Shown here in pieces: positions 17,968 through 27,983 of a stretch of DNA of 64,000 nucleotides. The notes beneath the pieces were generated by a model. That model searched no databases and was not told the DNA's origin. It was given only the letters and a program-made list of their open reading frames with translations. Position 1 is the stretch's first letter. Each line of letters starts with the position of its first letter. The position numbers and the translations under genes were made by a program. This DNA is from Bacillus sp. FJAT-27225. GTDB taxonomy: Bacteria > Bacillota > Bacilli > Bacillales > Cytobacillaceae. The stretch lies in the NCBI RefSeq assembly GCF_001685025.1, contig NZ_MAYU01000001.1:1185971-1249970 (forward strand), written 5' to 3'.

Positions 17968-18291
17968 TTATTCAGATAGTGCTTCATCCAGATTTTTTTT
18001 GGTTATTTTCCAGTGGGAAGCGTTCCAGACAGGCTGCCCATTTGAAAAAAGAATTGCTTGCGGGGACTCATGCTTGATCCCGTAAGTTTCGGCAATGTGA
18101 TTGGATAGCGGACGGGCTTCCTGGACAATCAGCATCCAGGCCGGAACTTTTTCGCCACCTGCAAACTCGCCGTATTCCTCAAAAGCCTCATGTGAAATCG
18201 GGCAAGTACTGCTATGTTTCAGTATCATGACTTTTGGTTCCTTTTGAACGATTTCCTCAAATTGTTCAATTGATTCAAGAGTATTGATCAT
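17968..18291 (-). CDS. ytxJ: Monothiol bacilliredoxin YtxJ (BrxC)
   Basis: A 107-residue thioredoxin-fold protein with a TCPIS active site, so a single reactive Cys. BrxC of B. subtilis de-bacillithiolates proteins and takes part in redox repair. The motifs QEARPLSNHIAE and KHESPQ are shared with it. The ATG at 18291 has AAGGGG 9 bases upstream; a longer frame to 18324 starts in the SD region. Downstream of ytxGH in the same direction, as in B. subtilis, where ytxGHJ belongs to the general stress regulon. Confidence 0.93.
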   Translation of the reverse strand: MINTLESIEQFEEIVQKEPKVMILKHSSTCPISHEAFEEYGEFAGGEKVPAWMLIVQEARPLSNHIAETYGIKHESPQAILFSNGQPVWNASHWKITKKNLDEALSE

Positions 18292-18388
18292 TATGAGATT
18301 CCCCTTCTCTTTGTTTTCCTTCATGCAAAACGGTGAAGCAATAGTATCACTTCACCGCCCTGCTTATCAAGTGATCAGCTTTGAGCTG

Positions 18389-18886
18389 TTACCCGTTGTA
18401 TTTGTTTTCTTCTTCGTCCAGCTCTTCCTTGACTTCCTCCAGTTTTTCACGGACTTCAGCATCATCTGCCAAGGTCAATTCCTCAAAAGGCTTATTGGAT
18501 GTTTCAAGCGCAATATACTCTGTCTCTACAGCTGGTTCTTCAGTTGCATTGACAGAATCTCCAGTTGAATCATTTCCCTTGATTTTACCCATAAGATTGG
18601 TTGATTGCTGAGTGACTGCCTGGGTTAAGGAAGAGGTTTTTTCCTTTGTCAGGTTGGTTAATTCGCCGGTCTTTTCCACGACTGTATCTTTCATCTGGAC
18701 TGTTCTGTCTTTCAGTGCGGTAGCCTGGCCTGTTACTGTTTCCCTAAGTTCACGCCCGGATTTTGGTGCGAGGAATAAAGCTGCCGCCGCACCAATCAGT
18801 CCGCCGATTACGGCACCTGTGATGAAATCCTTTGATGTAAGGTTCTTTTCTTCATAATCCTTCAATTCATTGTCCCTGCCTGCCAT
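18389..18886 (-). CDS. ytxH: YtxH family general stress protein
   Basis: A 165-residue YtxH-family protein. One glycine-rich hydrophobic helix is seen (FITGAVIGGLIGAAAALFLAPKSGRELR, about residues 21-48), the family signature, followed by a long charged coiled region with T/K-rich repeats and an acidic tail. Similar proteins are stress-induced and membrane-associated; the molecular function is unknown. SD GGGAGG precedes the ATG. It is second in ytxG-ytxH-ytxJ, 21 bases after ytxG. Confidence 0.9.
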   Translation of the reverse strand: MAGRDNELKDYEEKNLTSKDFITGAVIGGLIGAAAALFLAPKSGRELRETVTGQATALKDRTVQMKDTVVEKTGELTNLTKEKTSSLTQAVTQQSTNLMGKIKGNDSTGDSVNATEEPAVETEYIALETSNKPFEELTLADDAEVREKLEEVKEELDEEENKYNG

Positions 18887-18907
18887 TTTACAAATCCTCC
18901 CTTATTA

Positions 18908-19381
18908 TTAATTCCCGCGGTCTGTGCGGGGTTCAAGCAACTCTCGCTGGACTGAAGTAGTAGCTGCTGCCTGTTTCCTGGCTTTCCATTTGTCCTTTAA
19001 TTCAAGAAGCACATTGCTCCACTGAACCACTTGTGAAATCTTGTCCTTATTTTGGTCAATTTGCCTGTCAACCGATCCAACAATGGTCTGGACCGACTGA
19101 TTGAATTTATTGACGGATGTCCCAACGTTTTTAACTGCTTCAACAACAGTATTGAGGCTTTCGGACTTTTTATGGATATCATCCGCAAGCGCATTTGTTT
19201 TATGCAGCAGTACTGCTGTCTCCTTGGTGACTCCGTCAAGCTGGCGTTCAAGCCCCACGAGTGTCTTTGAAACACTCTCAAGAGTGATTTGGAGCGATTT
19301 TAATGTCTTTGATAAATAGATTACAAGGACAAAAAATGCTATAGCGATAACCGCTACACTCAAATAAAGGATAATTTCCAT
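18908..19381 (-). CDS. ytxG: DUF948 family protein YtxG
   Basis: A 157-residue protein with an N-terminal membrane helix (about 4-26) and a helical cytoplasmic part like methyl-accepting or coiled-coil proteins (DUF948). It has been linked to general stress in B. subtilis and to cell-wall or division processes in staphylococci, but no activity is assigned. ATG at 19381 after GGAGGTG by 8 bases; a GTG at 19390 lies inside the SD. First gene of ytxGHJ, preceded by a sigma-B type promoter. Confidence 0.9.
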   Translation of the reverse strand: MEIILYLSVAVIAIAFFVLVIYLSKTLKSLQITLESVSKTLVGLERQLDGVTKETAVLLHKTNALADDIHKKSESLNTVVEAVKNVGTSVNKFNQSVQTIVGSVDRQIDQNKDKISQVVQWSNVLLELKDKWKARKQAAATTSVQRELLEPRTDRGN

Positions 19382-19414
19382 CTGTTTCACACCTCCGTTA
19401 ATCTACAATTACTT

Positions 19415-19439
19415 TTACCCATACCAAAAAACCATAAAC
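19415..19439 (-). promoter_or_regulatory. Sigma-B type promoter of ytxGHJ
   Basis: On the minus strand GTTTAT (complement of 19434-19439), 13-base spacer, GGGTAA (complement of 19415-19420). This is close to the sigma-B consensus GTTTAA-N13-15-GGGTAT and is placed correctly for ytxG; B. subtilis ytxGHJ is a known sigma-B target. Confidence 0.7.
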
Positions 19440-19646
19440 AGCTGGTTATATTATTATTTCCCTAAAACTAATTTTTTTCCTTCAAAGAAACAAAAGTTTT
19501 TAATCTTCAAACCAAATTTTAAACTTTCCACCACTTTTCGGTTAAACTAGAATTTGGAATAGTAAAAGCAAAAGCGCCCGCGCCACAGGTCGAAAATGGT
19601 CTGTCCAAGGGAATTATTCTATTTTTATTATTTGGAGGTAAAGACA

Positions 19647-20762
19647 ATGAAAGACCCAAGAATTGAAACACTCGCCAGGAACTTAATCAATTATTCCGTC
19701 CGCCTGCAAAAAGGTGAAAAGGTATTGATTGAAAACTTTGGCCTTCAACGCGAGCTTGTAACAGCACTTGTAAAAGAAGCATATGCAGCGGGAGGATACC
19801 CGTTTGTTCTTCTAAAGGATCACCAGGTTGACCGCGCGCTGCTGATGGGCGCACAGGAAGAAAACTTCGGTATGATTGCAGACTTTGAAGCAGCGGTCAT
19901 GAAGGAAATGGATGCATACATAGGCTTGCGTTCGGGCGATAACATTAGTGAACACGCTGATGTTCCGGACGAAAAAATGAAAATTCACGGCAATACGATT
20001 GGCAAGAAAGTCCATCGGGAAATCAGGGTCCCGAAAACAAAGTGGGTCGTCCTTCGATATCCGACTTCTTCCATGGCCCAGCTTGCAAAAATGAGTACAG
20101 AAGCTTTCGAGGACTTCTATTTCAACGTATGTAATCTGGATTACAGCAAAATGGATAAAGCAATGGACAGTCTGGTCGAGCTGATGAATAAAACCGATAA
20201 AGTCCGTTTGACGGGGCCTGGAACAGACCTGACATTCTCAATTAAAGATATTCCTGCCATTAAGTGTGCTGGCCAGATGAATATTCCTGATGGCGAGGTT
20301 TATACCGCGCCGGTACGTGACTCGGTAAATGGCGTTATTACTTATAATACACCATCTCCATATCAGGGCTTTACGTTTGAAAATGTTAAACTCACGTTTA
20401 AAGATGGCAAGATTGTTGAAGCTGCTTCCAACGACACCGAGCGCATCAACAAGATTTTTGATACGGATGAAGGTGCACGATATGTTGGCGAATTCGCTAT
20501 AGGCGTTAACCCGTATATCCAAAATCCAATGCAGGATATCCTGTTTGATGAAAAAATTGATGGAAGCTTCCATTTTACACCTGGACAAAGCTATGAGGAC
20601 GCCTATAATGGAAATCACTCCAATATCCATTGGGACATGGTAAACATTCAGCGCCCGGAATACGGCGGCGGTGAAATCTACTTTGACGATGTGCTGATTC
20701 GCAAGGATGGCCGCTTTGTGCTGCCTGAACTAGAGGTTCTGAATCCGGAAAATCTAAAATAA
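19647..20762 (+). CDS. M29 family aminopeptidase (thermophilic-type, AmpS-like)
   Basis: A 371-residue metallo-aminopeptidase of family M29, a cytoplasmic dimeric enzyme using two metal ions. Seen: the N-terminal LARNLINYSVRLQKGEKVLIE, the linker MNIPDGEVYTAPVRDSVNG with the metal-binding Glu, FTFENVKLTF, and the C-terminal HFTPGQSYEDAYNGNHSNIHWDMV that supplies further ligands. The ATG at 19647 has SD TTTGGAGG; the frame extends upstream to 19596 without SD. Shorter than the typical 410 residues but with all motifs. Alone between divergent ytxG and convergent murC. Confidence 0.93.
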   Translation: MKDPRIETLARNLINYSVRLQKGEKVLIENFGLQRELVTALVKEAYAAGGYPFVLLKDHQVDRALLMGAQEENFGMIADFEAAVMKEMDAYIGLRSGDNISEHADVPDEKMKIHGNTIGKKVHREIRVPKTKWVVLRYPTSSMAQLAKMSTEAFEDFYFNVCNLDYSKMDKAMDSLVELMNKTDKVRLTGPGTDLTFSIKDIPAIKCAGQMNIPDGEVYTAPVRDSVNGVITYNTPSPYQGFTFENVKLTFKDGKIVEAASNDTERINKIFDTDEGARYVGEFAIGVNPYIQNPMQDILFDEKIDGSFHFTPGQSYEDAYNGNHSNIHWDMVNIQRPEYGGGEIYFDDVLIRKDGRFVLPELEVLNPENLK

Positions 20763-20835
20763 AGTGAAACTGCTATCAGTGGGGAATTTTTATCCCCCAC
20801 TGAATTTTACTGCCCGTTAATGCGGGATAAAGCAT
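20763..20835. repeat. Dispersed hairpin element (family E), copy 1
   Basis: GTGAAACT, then a hairpin CAGTGGGG/CCCCCACTG (about 20776-20803), then GTTAATGCGGGATAAA. The same end phrases occur in the element at 37690-37922, and the hairpin start recurs near 32148. Confidence 0.6.
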
Positions 20836-20837
20836 AC

Positions 20838-20870
20838 AAAAAGGATGCAGGGAAAGCCCGCATCCTTTTT
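20838..20870. terminator. Bidirectional terminator between the M29 gene and murC
   Basis: AAAAAGGATGC pairs with GCATCCTTTTT around AGGGAAAGCCC, with T runs on both strands. Confidence 0.85.
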
Positions 20871-20895
20871 TCGCTTTTTCAATACTTAAGTTCTT

Positions 20896-22197
20896 TTAGG
20901 CAGTATACGCTTTTTCATAGGCGTCCTGGAATTTCTGGATATCTCCTGCACCCATGAAGATAATCACGCCGTCTTCATGGCCCTGGAGGACTTCAGTTCG
21001 TTCTTCAGTCAGTACCTCGGCACCGCCAATTTTATTTTCCAAGTCTTTTATCGAAAGCTTGCCATGGTTTTCCCGGGCAGACCCGAAAATATCACATAAA
21101 TATACTTTATCAGCCAGACTCAGGCTGTCTGCGAATTCCTGGAGAAACGCCTGGGTTCTAGTAAAAGTATGAGGCTGGAATACAGCGACTATTTCCCTGT
21201 CAGGGAATTTTTGCCTGGCTGCATCAATGGTTGCCCTTATTTCTGTAGGATGATGAGCGTAATCATCAATCACAATCTGGCTGCCAAGCTTCTTCTCTGT
21301 GAATCTTCGCTTAACACCTTCGAACGTTTTCAACTGATCCTTGACCTTATTGACATCGATTCCCTCATAATGGCATAGTGCAATAACTGAAAGAGAGTTC
21401 AAAATATTATGGTCGCCGTACGAAGGAATTGAGAATGTCTCAAAAAAGGTGTTACGGACAAACACATCGAAAGTTGTTCCCTCCGGGCTTTTTACGATAT
21501 TGCGAGCCTGGAAATCATTATCTTCCCCAAAACCATAAAAGACGACCGGTACTTTCGCCTGTATTTTTTGCAATTGTTCATCATCGCCACAGGCAATGAT
21601 GCCTTTGTTAACCTGCACAGCCATTTCCTGAAATGCAGAAAAAACATCTTCAATATTTGCAAAATAATCAGGATGATCAAAATCAATATTGGTCATGATT
21701 GCATAATCAGGATAGTACGAGAGAAAATGCCTTCTATACTCACAGGCTTCAAAAACAAAATAAGAAGCATCCTGTTCCCCCTTGCCTGTACCATCGCCAA
21801 TCAGGTAGGAAGTAGGCTCTGCCCCTTTCATGACGTGAGCAAGCAGGCCGGTTGTTGATGTTTTCCCATGGGCGCCGGTGACTCCAACACTGATGAACTT
21901 CTTCATGAATTCACCCAGGAAACGGTGATAGCGAATCACCTCGTTGCCCTGCCTCACTGCTTCCATTATTTCTTCATGCGTATCGGGAAACGCATTCCCG
22001 GCAATGACAACCATTCCAGGTTTAATATTTTCTTTTTGAAAAGGAAGGATCTTTATTCCTGATTCCTCAAGGGCCTGCTGAGTAAAAAACCTCTTTTCGA
22101 CATCAGAGCCCTGCACTTCATAATTCATATCATGGAGAACTTGTGCAAGAGCACTCATTCCGGACCCCTTGATACCTACAAAATGGTAAATAGTCAT
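20896..22197 (-). CDS. murC: UDP-N-acetylmuramate-L-alanine ligase MurC
   Basis: A 433-residue Mur ligase that adds L-alanine to UDP-MurNAc, the first step of peptide stem synthesis. The N-terminal Rossmann domain is [11 protein letters not shown]; the ATP loop [11 protein letters not shown] is at 105-115; the central motif [13 protein letters not shown] and the C-terminal domain are present. The ATG at 22197 has SD GGTGGAGG at good distance; 33 further upstream codons lack an SD. Upstream sftA reads in the same direction, about 280 bases away. Confidence 0.97.
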   Translation of the reverse strand: MTIYHFVGIKGSGMSALAQVLHDMNYEVQGSDVEKRFFTQQALEESGIKILPFQKENIKPGMVVIAGNAFPDTHEEIMEAVRQGNEVIRYHRFLGEFMKKFISVGVTGAHGKTSTTGLLAHVMKGAEPTSYLIGDGTGKGEQDASYFVFEACEYRRHFLSYYPDYAIMTNIDFDHPDYFANIEDVFSAFQEMAVQVNKGIIACGDDEQLQKIQAKVPVVFYGFGEDNDFQARNIVKSPEGTTFDVFVRNTFFETFSIPSYGDHNILNSLSVIALCHYEGIDVNKVKDQLKTFEGVKRRFTEKKLGSQIVIDDYAHHPTEIRATIDAARQKFPDREIVAVFQPHTFTRTQAFLQEFADSLSLADKVYLCDIFGSARENHGKLSIKDLENKIGGAEVLTEERTEVLQGHEDGVIIFMGAGDIQKFQDAYEKAYTA

Positions 22198-22473
22198 ATA
22201 AAGAACCTCCACCAAACATCTTCTGTTACACAGTATATGACACCTAAAATTAATTGCTAATTGGAAAAAAATCCAACTGTCTTCCACATATGACAATGTA
22301 TTTTTGAATTATAACACGTTTGACGGGTAAACACTAATGAACGAACGCTCTAAAGCAATACAGCAATGCAAGCAATATTTACTCTTTATATCCCATCTAG
22401 TACTCTAAGTATTTACCCAGAACCGTAAACAATACTACAAAAAAACCAATTTTTGTTAAACCAGCACCTCTGC

Positions 22474-25400
22474 CTAGCGGCGCCCCAAGTCATGGAGCGT
22501 TTCAAGTTCAGTCTCCGTAATCAGTACGTCCCTTGGCTTGGACCCTCTGGCCCCTGATATATATCCTGCCTCTTCCATCATATCAATCAAACGGGCGGCC
22601 CGGTTATAGCCAACCTTGAACCTTCTTTGCAGGCTGGATGTTGATGCTCCTCCCTGCCCAACCACGAATTCACATGCTTCAAGAAACAATTCATCTTCTT
22701 CCTCGGTAACCTGTGCCTTCTTTAATAATTCTTCCTGTTCGAATAAATAATTCGGGCTCCTTTGCCCTCTAGTAAAAGAAGCAACCTTATCAATCTCATC
22801 ATCCGTAACAAATGTGCCTTGGAGCCGGACTGGCTTTGAGGATCCATTTTCCAGGAACAGCATATCCCCGCGTCCAAGCAGCTTTTCAGCTCCGCCAATA
22901 TCAATAATCGTTCTCGAATCAACTTGCGAAGAGACGGAGAAAGCAATACGTGTCGGGACATTTGCCTTAATTAGGCCGGTGATGACATCGACCGATGGCC
23001 TTTGTGTGGCTATGATTAAATGGATGCCGCACGCCCTCGCCTTTTGGGCAATCCGGCAAATCGCCTCTTCGACATCTGCTGGCGACATCATCATCAAATC
23101 CGCCAACTCATCAATGACAATAACAATGAATGGCAGCTTTTCAGCATAGCGTTTTGTTTGCATGGCAAGGTCATTGTAGCGAGTGATTTCTCTGACACCA
23201 GCATGCGCAAACAATTCATAGCGCCTTTCCATCTCTTCGACAGCCCATTTTAGAGCTGCAGTAGCAGCCTTAACATCGGTAATGACGGGACTGACAAGAT
23301 GGGGAATTCGATTGTAAGGAGCCAATTCTACCATCTTAGGGTCAATCAGCAATAATTTCAAATCATCCGGGCTAGCCTTATAAAGAAGGCTGACCAGAAG
23401 TGAATTAATGCAGACACTTTTCCCTGATCCGGTGGCTCCGGCTATTAATCCGTGCGGCATTTTCTTCAAATCAGTAACAATCGGATTTCCGGAAATATCA
23501 AGACCCAATACTGCCGTCAACGGGGAGTCTTTCTCCATAAAAGTATTGCTGTCGATAATTTCCCTGATCATGACAGGCCGGGATTTTGGGTTCGGCACTT
23601 CAATCCCAATGGTATGCTTGCCTGGGATTGGAGCCTCGATCCGTATATCTCGTGCAGCCAGGCTTAATTTAATATCATCCGATAGATTGGTTACTTTATT
23701 TACTTTTACCCCTGGGTCTGGGTGGACTTCAAATCTAGTCACCGACGGTCCTTGCGTTACATTGACAACCGATGCTCCGACATTGAAATTGTGAAGTGTC
23801 TGCTCAAGCATTTCTCTTCGTGATTCAAGCCAGGCCGGATCCTCCTCTTCATGGATGGGAGGGTCGAGAAGATCAATGTCTGGAAAACGATAGGCCATAT
23901 TGTCCGAAATCTCTGTCATTCCATCTTCTTGTAAATCCTGTTTGACTGAGTTATCTGATATAAGTTTACTCTCCGCTATCGGCGCGCTATCAGCCTGTTT
24001 GACGGAAGTATCTGCCAGAATCTTACCTTCTTGTTTAACCGGAGTACTACCACTACTCTTACTCTCTTGTTTCACTTGGTTCTCAGTAGGAGCCGGTTTT
24101 GAAGGATCTTTTCTAAAAAGGGGATTAAAAACTGGTTTTTGCTGCTGTCCCAGTTTTTCTCTATCCTGCTTGAGCATCAAAACATTAAATGGCAAATGGG
24201 ACCGTCTTTTAGGGCGTTCTGTATCTTTCTTTTGAGTCTCAGTTTCAATGCTGGCTACTTCTTGTTTCTCTTCAGGAAGTAAATCCACTACTATAGGTTT
24301 CAGTTCATGTTCCTGATTTTGTGGGGGTAAGAAGCCAGACTGTCGTTCCCCTGGCAGCTCGGCATCTTCAATTATCAATTCTGCCTTCTGGGCCGCTTCT
24401 ATTACATTTGGGGTTACGGATTCAGCTTCCTTCTCCTGAACTTCGTCTGTGCCATTTGGCAGGCTTTGAACCTCTTCTATTTCCTGAGCAATTTCTAAAA
24501 CAGTTGGGGTTACAGCTTCAACTTCTATCTCCTGGACTGCGTCAGTACCAGTGGGCAGACTTTGAACCTCTTCTGTTTCCTGGGTCATTTCTAAATTAGT
24601 TGCGGTTGCTGCTGGAGCTTCCTTCTTCAGGACTGAGGAGGCGCCTGTTAACAGGCTTTGAACCTCTTCGGGTTCCTGGACCATTTCTAAAACAGTTGGG
24701 GTTGCTTCTGGAGCCCCCGTATCCAGGGCTGCGAAGGCGCCTGTTGGCAGGCTTTGAACCTCTTCTGCCTCCTGGACCAATTCTAAATCATATACTGTTA
24801 TTGCTGAAGTCTCCCACTCTGCGGCTGCTTCCTCTTCAAATTCTACTGTTTGAACAGGCTCATCTGCATCTAGATTTTCGGTTTCGTCACTGTTCTCAAT
24901 TTTTAGTTCCTCGATATTATCGTGAATGTTCTCATTGCTACCATTTGAAACAAGTTTTTCAACAACATTTACGGCTGGATGACTAACCGGATCCTCTGTA
25001 AAGATGTGATCTTTAACTGCTTCAAACTCAACCGACTGATCCATTTCATCATCTACAACGGATTCCCCATTTTCTGAATGGGACTCCATAACAGAAACAG
25101 TTTCCAAAGCGACTTCAGTACTATCATGATGAGCTTGAGCCAGGAATTCGACTTCATCCGCCGTAAGAAATCCGTTCAGTTCATACTCAATCGGCTCTCC
25201 TTTTTTAGAACGTGAATATCCAAACACAGGTGATGGTATTTCCGTAGGAGTGAACGGCCTAACCTTTTTGGCGGGACGTTCCTTGGAGACAGGCTCTATT
25301 TTCGTTTCCTTGACAGGTTTTTGCACAATTGGATGTTGTTTTTGGACAGGCCGTTCTGTCTTTCTGCTTGAATTTTGGTCTGGTATCAATGGGAAACGGA

Positions 25401-25563
25401 AGTTCCCTTTTGGGTACTCATACGCAACTCGAGCGATAGTTTCTTTATTCCTTCCATAATTGGAAGAGTCCTGGTTTTTATGTATAGTATCGTCCTGAGC
25501 GTCCTCTTCCTGGCTTCCCTGGAACATGCTGTACAAACTTTTTAATAAACTCAAATCAATCAC
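22474..25563 (-). CDS. sftA: DNA translocase SftA (soluble FtsK/SpoIIIE family)
   Basis: A 1029-residue FtsK-like ATPase. No N-terminal membrane segments are seen, which separates SftA from SpoIIIE and FtsK. Residues 1-560 are acidic, low-complexity and probably disordered, and include four 32-residue tandem repeats built on EEVQSLPTG (about 258-390). The FtsK alpha/beta motor follows with Walker A GATGSGKS near 704-711 and Walker B IVIVIDELADL, then a gamma winged-helix domain at the end (about 960-1020). SftA moves trapped DNA out of the closing septum in vegetative cells. GTG start at 25563 with only a weak purine-rich SD, so the start is the least certain part. Confidence 0.93.
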   Translation of the reverse strand: MIDLSLLKSLYSMFQGSQEEDAQDDTIHKNQDSSNYGRNKETIARVAYEYPKGNFRFPLIPDQNSSRKTERPVQKQHPIVQKPVKETKIEPVSKERPAKKVRPFTPTEIPSPVFGYSRSKKGEPIEYELNGFLTADEVEFLAQAHHDSTEVALETVSVMESHSENGESVVDDEMDQSVEFEAVKDHIFTEDPVSHPAVNVVEKLVSNGSNENIHDNIEELKIENSDETENLDADEPVQTVEFEEEAAAEWETSAITVYDLELVQEAEEVQSLPTGAFAALDTGAPEATPTVLEMVQEPEEVQSLLTGASSVLKKEAPAATATNLEMTQETEEVQSLPTGTDAVQEIEVEAVTPTVLEIAQEIEEVQSLPNGTDEVQEKEAESVTPNVIEAAQKAELIIEDAELPGERQSGFLPPQNQEHELKPIVVDLLPEEKQEVASIETETQKKDTERPKRRSHLPFNVLMLKQDREKLGQQQKPVFNPLFRKDPSKPAPTENQVKQESKSSGSTPVKQEGKILADTSVKQADSAPIAESKLISDNSVKQDLQEDGMTEISDNMAYRFPDIDLLDPPIHEEEDPAWLESRREMLEQTLHNFNVGASVVNVTQGPSVTRFEVHPDPGVKVNKVTNLSDDIKLSLAARDIRIEAPIPGKHTIGIEVPNPKSRPVMIREIIDSNTFMEKDSPLTAVLGLDISGNPIVTDLKKMPHGLIAGATGSGKSVCINSLLVSLLYKASPDDLKLLLIDPKMVELAPYNRIPHLVSPVITDVKAATAALKWAVEEMERRYELFAHAGVREITRYNDLAMQTKRYAEKLPFIVIVIDELADLMMMSPADVEEAICRIAQKARACGIHLIIATQRPSVDVITGLIKANVPTRIAFSVSSQVDSRTIIDIGGAEKLLGRGDMLFLENGSSKPVRLQGTFVTDDEIDKVASFTRGQRSPNYLFEQEELLKKAQVTEEEDELFLEACEFVVGQGGASTSSLQRRFKVGYNRAARLIDMMEEAGYISGARGSKPRDVLITETELETLHDLGRR

Positions 25564-25708
25564 TCTTTCTCGGCATTCTTCTTTATCATTTTAACAGGAT
25601 TCCGAAAAAGTTCGACAATATTTATCGAATTATAGCGAAAAACAATCCGATTCAGACTTTTGACCTACAGTGGCCCTGAGAGAATTCGGCAGTAAAATTC
25701 ACATGGCC

Positions 25709-26512
25709 CTACTTTTGAGACCGATTTTTTCCAAGGATAAAGATTGGTTCAAGTTCCCCGTTCTCAAATAAAAAGGAAAGAGCAGTGACAGGAGTCTTGC
25801 CTGCAGCAAAAAAGCCCATTGCCATTTGTGCAAGTACATCATAGCCTGTATCATTCCGTATATCCGCAATTATAAGTACATCCTGATGCGGAACCGCCAA
25901 TGCCATTGTTCCGGCAATTTTCGTCTGCATTTCAACGAGAAATCCCTTATTCAAGATTCGGCTGGCATCGTATCCATCATTTGTATTTATAAAATAAAAG
26001 ATGTTGCCTGCCACTTTGTCCTCCTTCAAAGGTATCGGAAGTGAGCGGACATTGAACATGGCCACTTCCCTGATTTGGCCAGGATCCCATCCTTCTTTTT
26101 GTAAAAGCCTTTTATCTATAAGCCTATAGGTATTTCCCATATCGTATGCATAATAAATTCTCGTTTCCGCGGTATGCTCATCGAAAAGGAACGGGTTTCC
26201 TTCCTCTGGCTCTGTTGGGAAGGATGCCGATCGAATGATAGGAAAAACCTTCTTCATCTCTCCCTCAATAGGCCTCTCTCCAGCCATTGCCTCCAGGCCT
26301 TCCTCTATGTAATAAATCGCTTCTTCAATTGCCGCTTCTTTCCGTTCATGCCATTTAGCCACAATTCCGCCAATCGATACGGTAATCCCTTTACCGCTCG
26401 CTTCATGCTCAATCCTCAAATCCTCTTTATCTCTGTCGTATATAAACTTCCTGCCAGGCTTAGCGAGCCTTTCCTCAAAAATTTTGCGCATTTTCCTGCT
26501 GTCCATCTTCAA
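25709..26512 (-). CDS. ytpQ: DUF1444 family protein YtpQ
   Basis: A 267-residue cytoplasmic protein of the YtpQ/DUF1444 family; no function is established. It begins MKMDSRKMRKIFEERL like B. subtilis YtpQ. The TTG at 26512 lies 9 bases after GGAGG and matches the homologous MKM start; an ATG at 26506 is a possible alternative. Hydrophobic cores VLIIADIRNDTGYDVLAQMAMGFF are conserved in the family. Upstream ytpP is in the same direction. The ytpR gene that sits beside it in B. subtilis is not seen here. Confidence 0.9.
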   Translation of the reverse strand: MKMDSRKMRKIFEERLAKPGRKFIYDRDKEDLRIEHEASGKGITVSIGGIVAKWHERKEAAIEEAIYYIEEGLEAMAGERPIEGEMKKVFPIIRSASFPTEPEEGNPFLFDEHTAETRIYYAYDMGNTYRLIDKRLLQKEGWDPGQIREVAMFNVRSLPIPLKEDKVAGNIFYFINTNDGYDASRILNKGFLVEMQTKIAGTMALAVPHQDVLIIADIRNDTGYDVLAQMAMGFFAAGKTPVTALSFLFENGELEPIFILGKNRSQK

Positions 26513-26584
26513 TTTACAAAACCTCCATCCAATATTCTTTTCCTATTAAATTCCACTAAATGTATATAATTCTGGTAATTAACG

Positions 26585-26613
26585 AAAAAAAATCCATCTC
26601 GTGCAGAGATGGA
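26585..26613 (-). terminator. Terminator of ytpP
   Basis: TCCATCTC pairs with GAGATGGA on the minus strand, followed by a run of eight T. Confidence 0.8.
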
Positions 26614-26623
26614 AGATTGTCCA

Positions 26624-26938
26624 TTAACGAAGGCCAGTCATAAAACCTGTAATTTCCTCTGGGGTTTTCCTGTCCTTGCTCACAAAACGTCCAAGTTCCT
26701 TACCGTTTTCATATCCAATAAAGCTTGGGATACCGTATACATCAAGCTGTTGGCATAGATCAATGAATTTATCCCGATCAACATGGACAAATGTAAAATC
26801 CTTAAACTGCCCTTCAATATCAGGCATAACCGGCTCGATTACCCGGCAATCCGGGCACCAGTCAGCAGAAAACATAAAAACATGTTTGCCTGTGTTCTTT
26901 AGTTCTTCAAATTGTTCCATAGATTCCAGGTGTATCAT
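26624..26938 (-). CDS. ytpP: Thioredoxin-like protein YtpP
   Basis: A 104-residue thioredoxin-fold protein with active site WCPDC (instead of WCGPC) and the cis-proline loop GIPS. Likely a cytoplasmic disulfide reductase or redox partner; the substrate is unknown. Two adjacent ATG codons follow AGGAGG; the second (26938) has the better 7-base spacing. A single-gene unit with its own terminator, as in other bacilli. Confidence 0.9.
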   Translation of the reverse strand: MIHLESMEQFEELKNTGKHVFMFSADWCPDCRVIEPVMPDIEGQFKDFTFVHVDRDKFIDLCQQLDVYGIPSFIGYENGKELGRFVSKDRKTPEEITGFMTGLR

Positions 26939-27143
26939 CATTATTCCTCCTGTTTGCCACATGTCTTTCGTTACATCCATCATAACAAGGCTGGGCTGGT
27001 TGGTCTAATTAAACGCCCGCCATGTACTGAACAATATTTTTCCCCAATATAAGTGCCAGCAAACCTTAGATTTTTCCGGCATAACATGAAAGAGGCATCA
27101 TTGCTGAATGATTGAAATTTGCAAAGCCGGCCAAATTTCCCAT

Positions 27144-27173
27144 AAAAAAGAATGGCCCAAAGTTTTAGGCCAT
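27144..27173 (-). terminator. Terminator of the lipoprotein gene
   Basis: ATGGCC pairs with GGCCAT on the minus strand, followed by a T-rich tract, immediately after the stop codon. Confidence 0.65.
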
Positions 27174-27180
27174 CCCTGTT

Positions 27181-27696
27181 TCACTTTTTATTCAATTCGA
27201 CTGAATTAGCAATCCGCATCATCTCTCTGGCTTCATCATCCAAGCTTCCGGTTTTTGTTTCCGTAGACACCTTCACTCCACCAATTCCGGTTGTCAGTGA
27301 ATTGAGCCCTTCTTCCAGCTGTTTGATCAAAAGATATCCAAATTTTCCTTCGCCATTAAACTCTTCATTGACATCTGGATTATTGTATTGGGCAGTTGTC
27401 GCTTCATAAACGACTCTACTTTCTTTATTCTCATGCGGATTATAAAATAGGATATACGTCTTTGCGCCATTTTTTAAAATGATATTGTTTGGCTTCACGT
27501 CCTCAACTTCAAACCCAAAAGGCAAATAAAATGCAATCTCTTCTGTTTCCTGATTCGTCTCTTCCTTTTTTTCCTCAAAAGAAGTTTTCGCTTCCGTAAT
27601 GGCTTTCTTACTTTCTTCTTCAAAGGAAGGTCCTCCGCAGGCACCTAGAACCAACGACACCGTCAAGAGTAAAAGCGTACTGAGTATTCTTTTCAT
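27181..27696 (-). CDS. Predicted lipoprotein of unknown function
   Basis: A 171-residue product with a lipoprotein signal peptide: basic MKR, hydrophobic core, lipobox LGAC with the modified Cys at residue 20. The mature part has a charged helical linker (residues 25-53) and a small alpha/beta domain (FYLPFGFEVEDVKPNNIILKNGAKTYILFYN). SD GGGAGG precedes the ATG at 27696. Probably anchored on the outer face of the membrane. I do not recognise the family; bacilli have similar proteins beside ytpP. No function is proposed. Confidence 0.8.
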   Translation of the reverse strand: MKRILSTLLLLTVSLVLGACGGPSFEEESKKAITEAKTSFEEKKEETNQETEEIAFYLPFGFEVEDVKPNNIILKNGAKTYILFYNPHENKESRVVYEATTAQYNNPDVNEEFNGEGKFGYLLIKQLEEGLNSLTTGIGGVKVSTETKTGSLDDEAREMMRIANSVELNKK

Positions 27697-27983
27697 CTCT
27701 TTTTCCCTCCCGGCAGGACCCGCCAATTCGGATTTTGCCTTAATAGGAAAAAGTCGAATTTTGCACTCCAGCCGACAAATTATGATTCCTCTTTATCATA
27801 CTCCCATTGATTCTGAGTGACAAGCCTTCCTTTTCGATGTCTTTAATACCTTTTTTAGACATTTGGATTCGGATACTTTTCAACTAATCGGGACAAAATC
27901 CGCTTAAATCTGTAATACAGAAAAATAACAGGACAAACTAATACTAAAACCAAAAGCGAACACAAGTCCAATCCACAGGAATT

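Noticed and set aside
27727-27983. Possible small membrane peptide on the minus strand (hydrophobic stretch then basic residues, stop near 27857)
   Set aside because: No ATG or SD-supported start; the gap looks like ordinary A/T-rich spacer.
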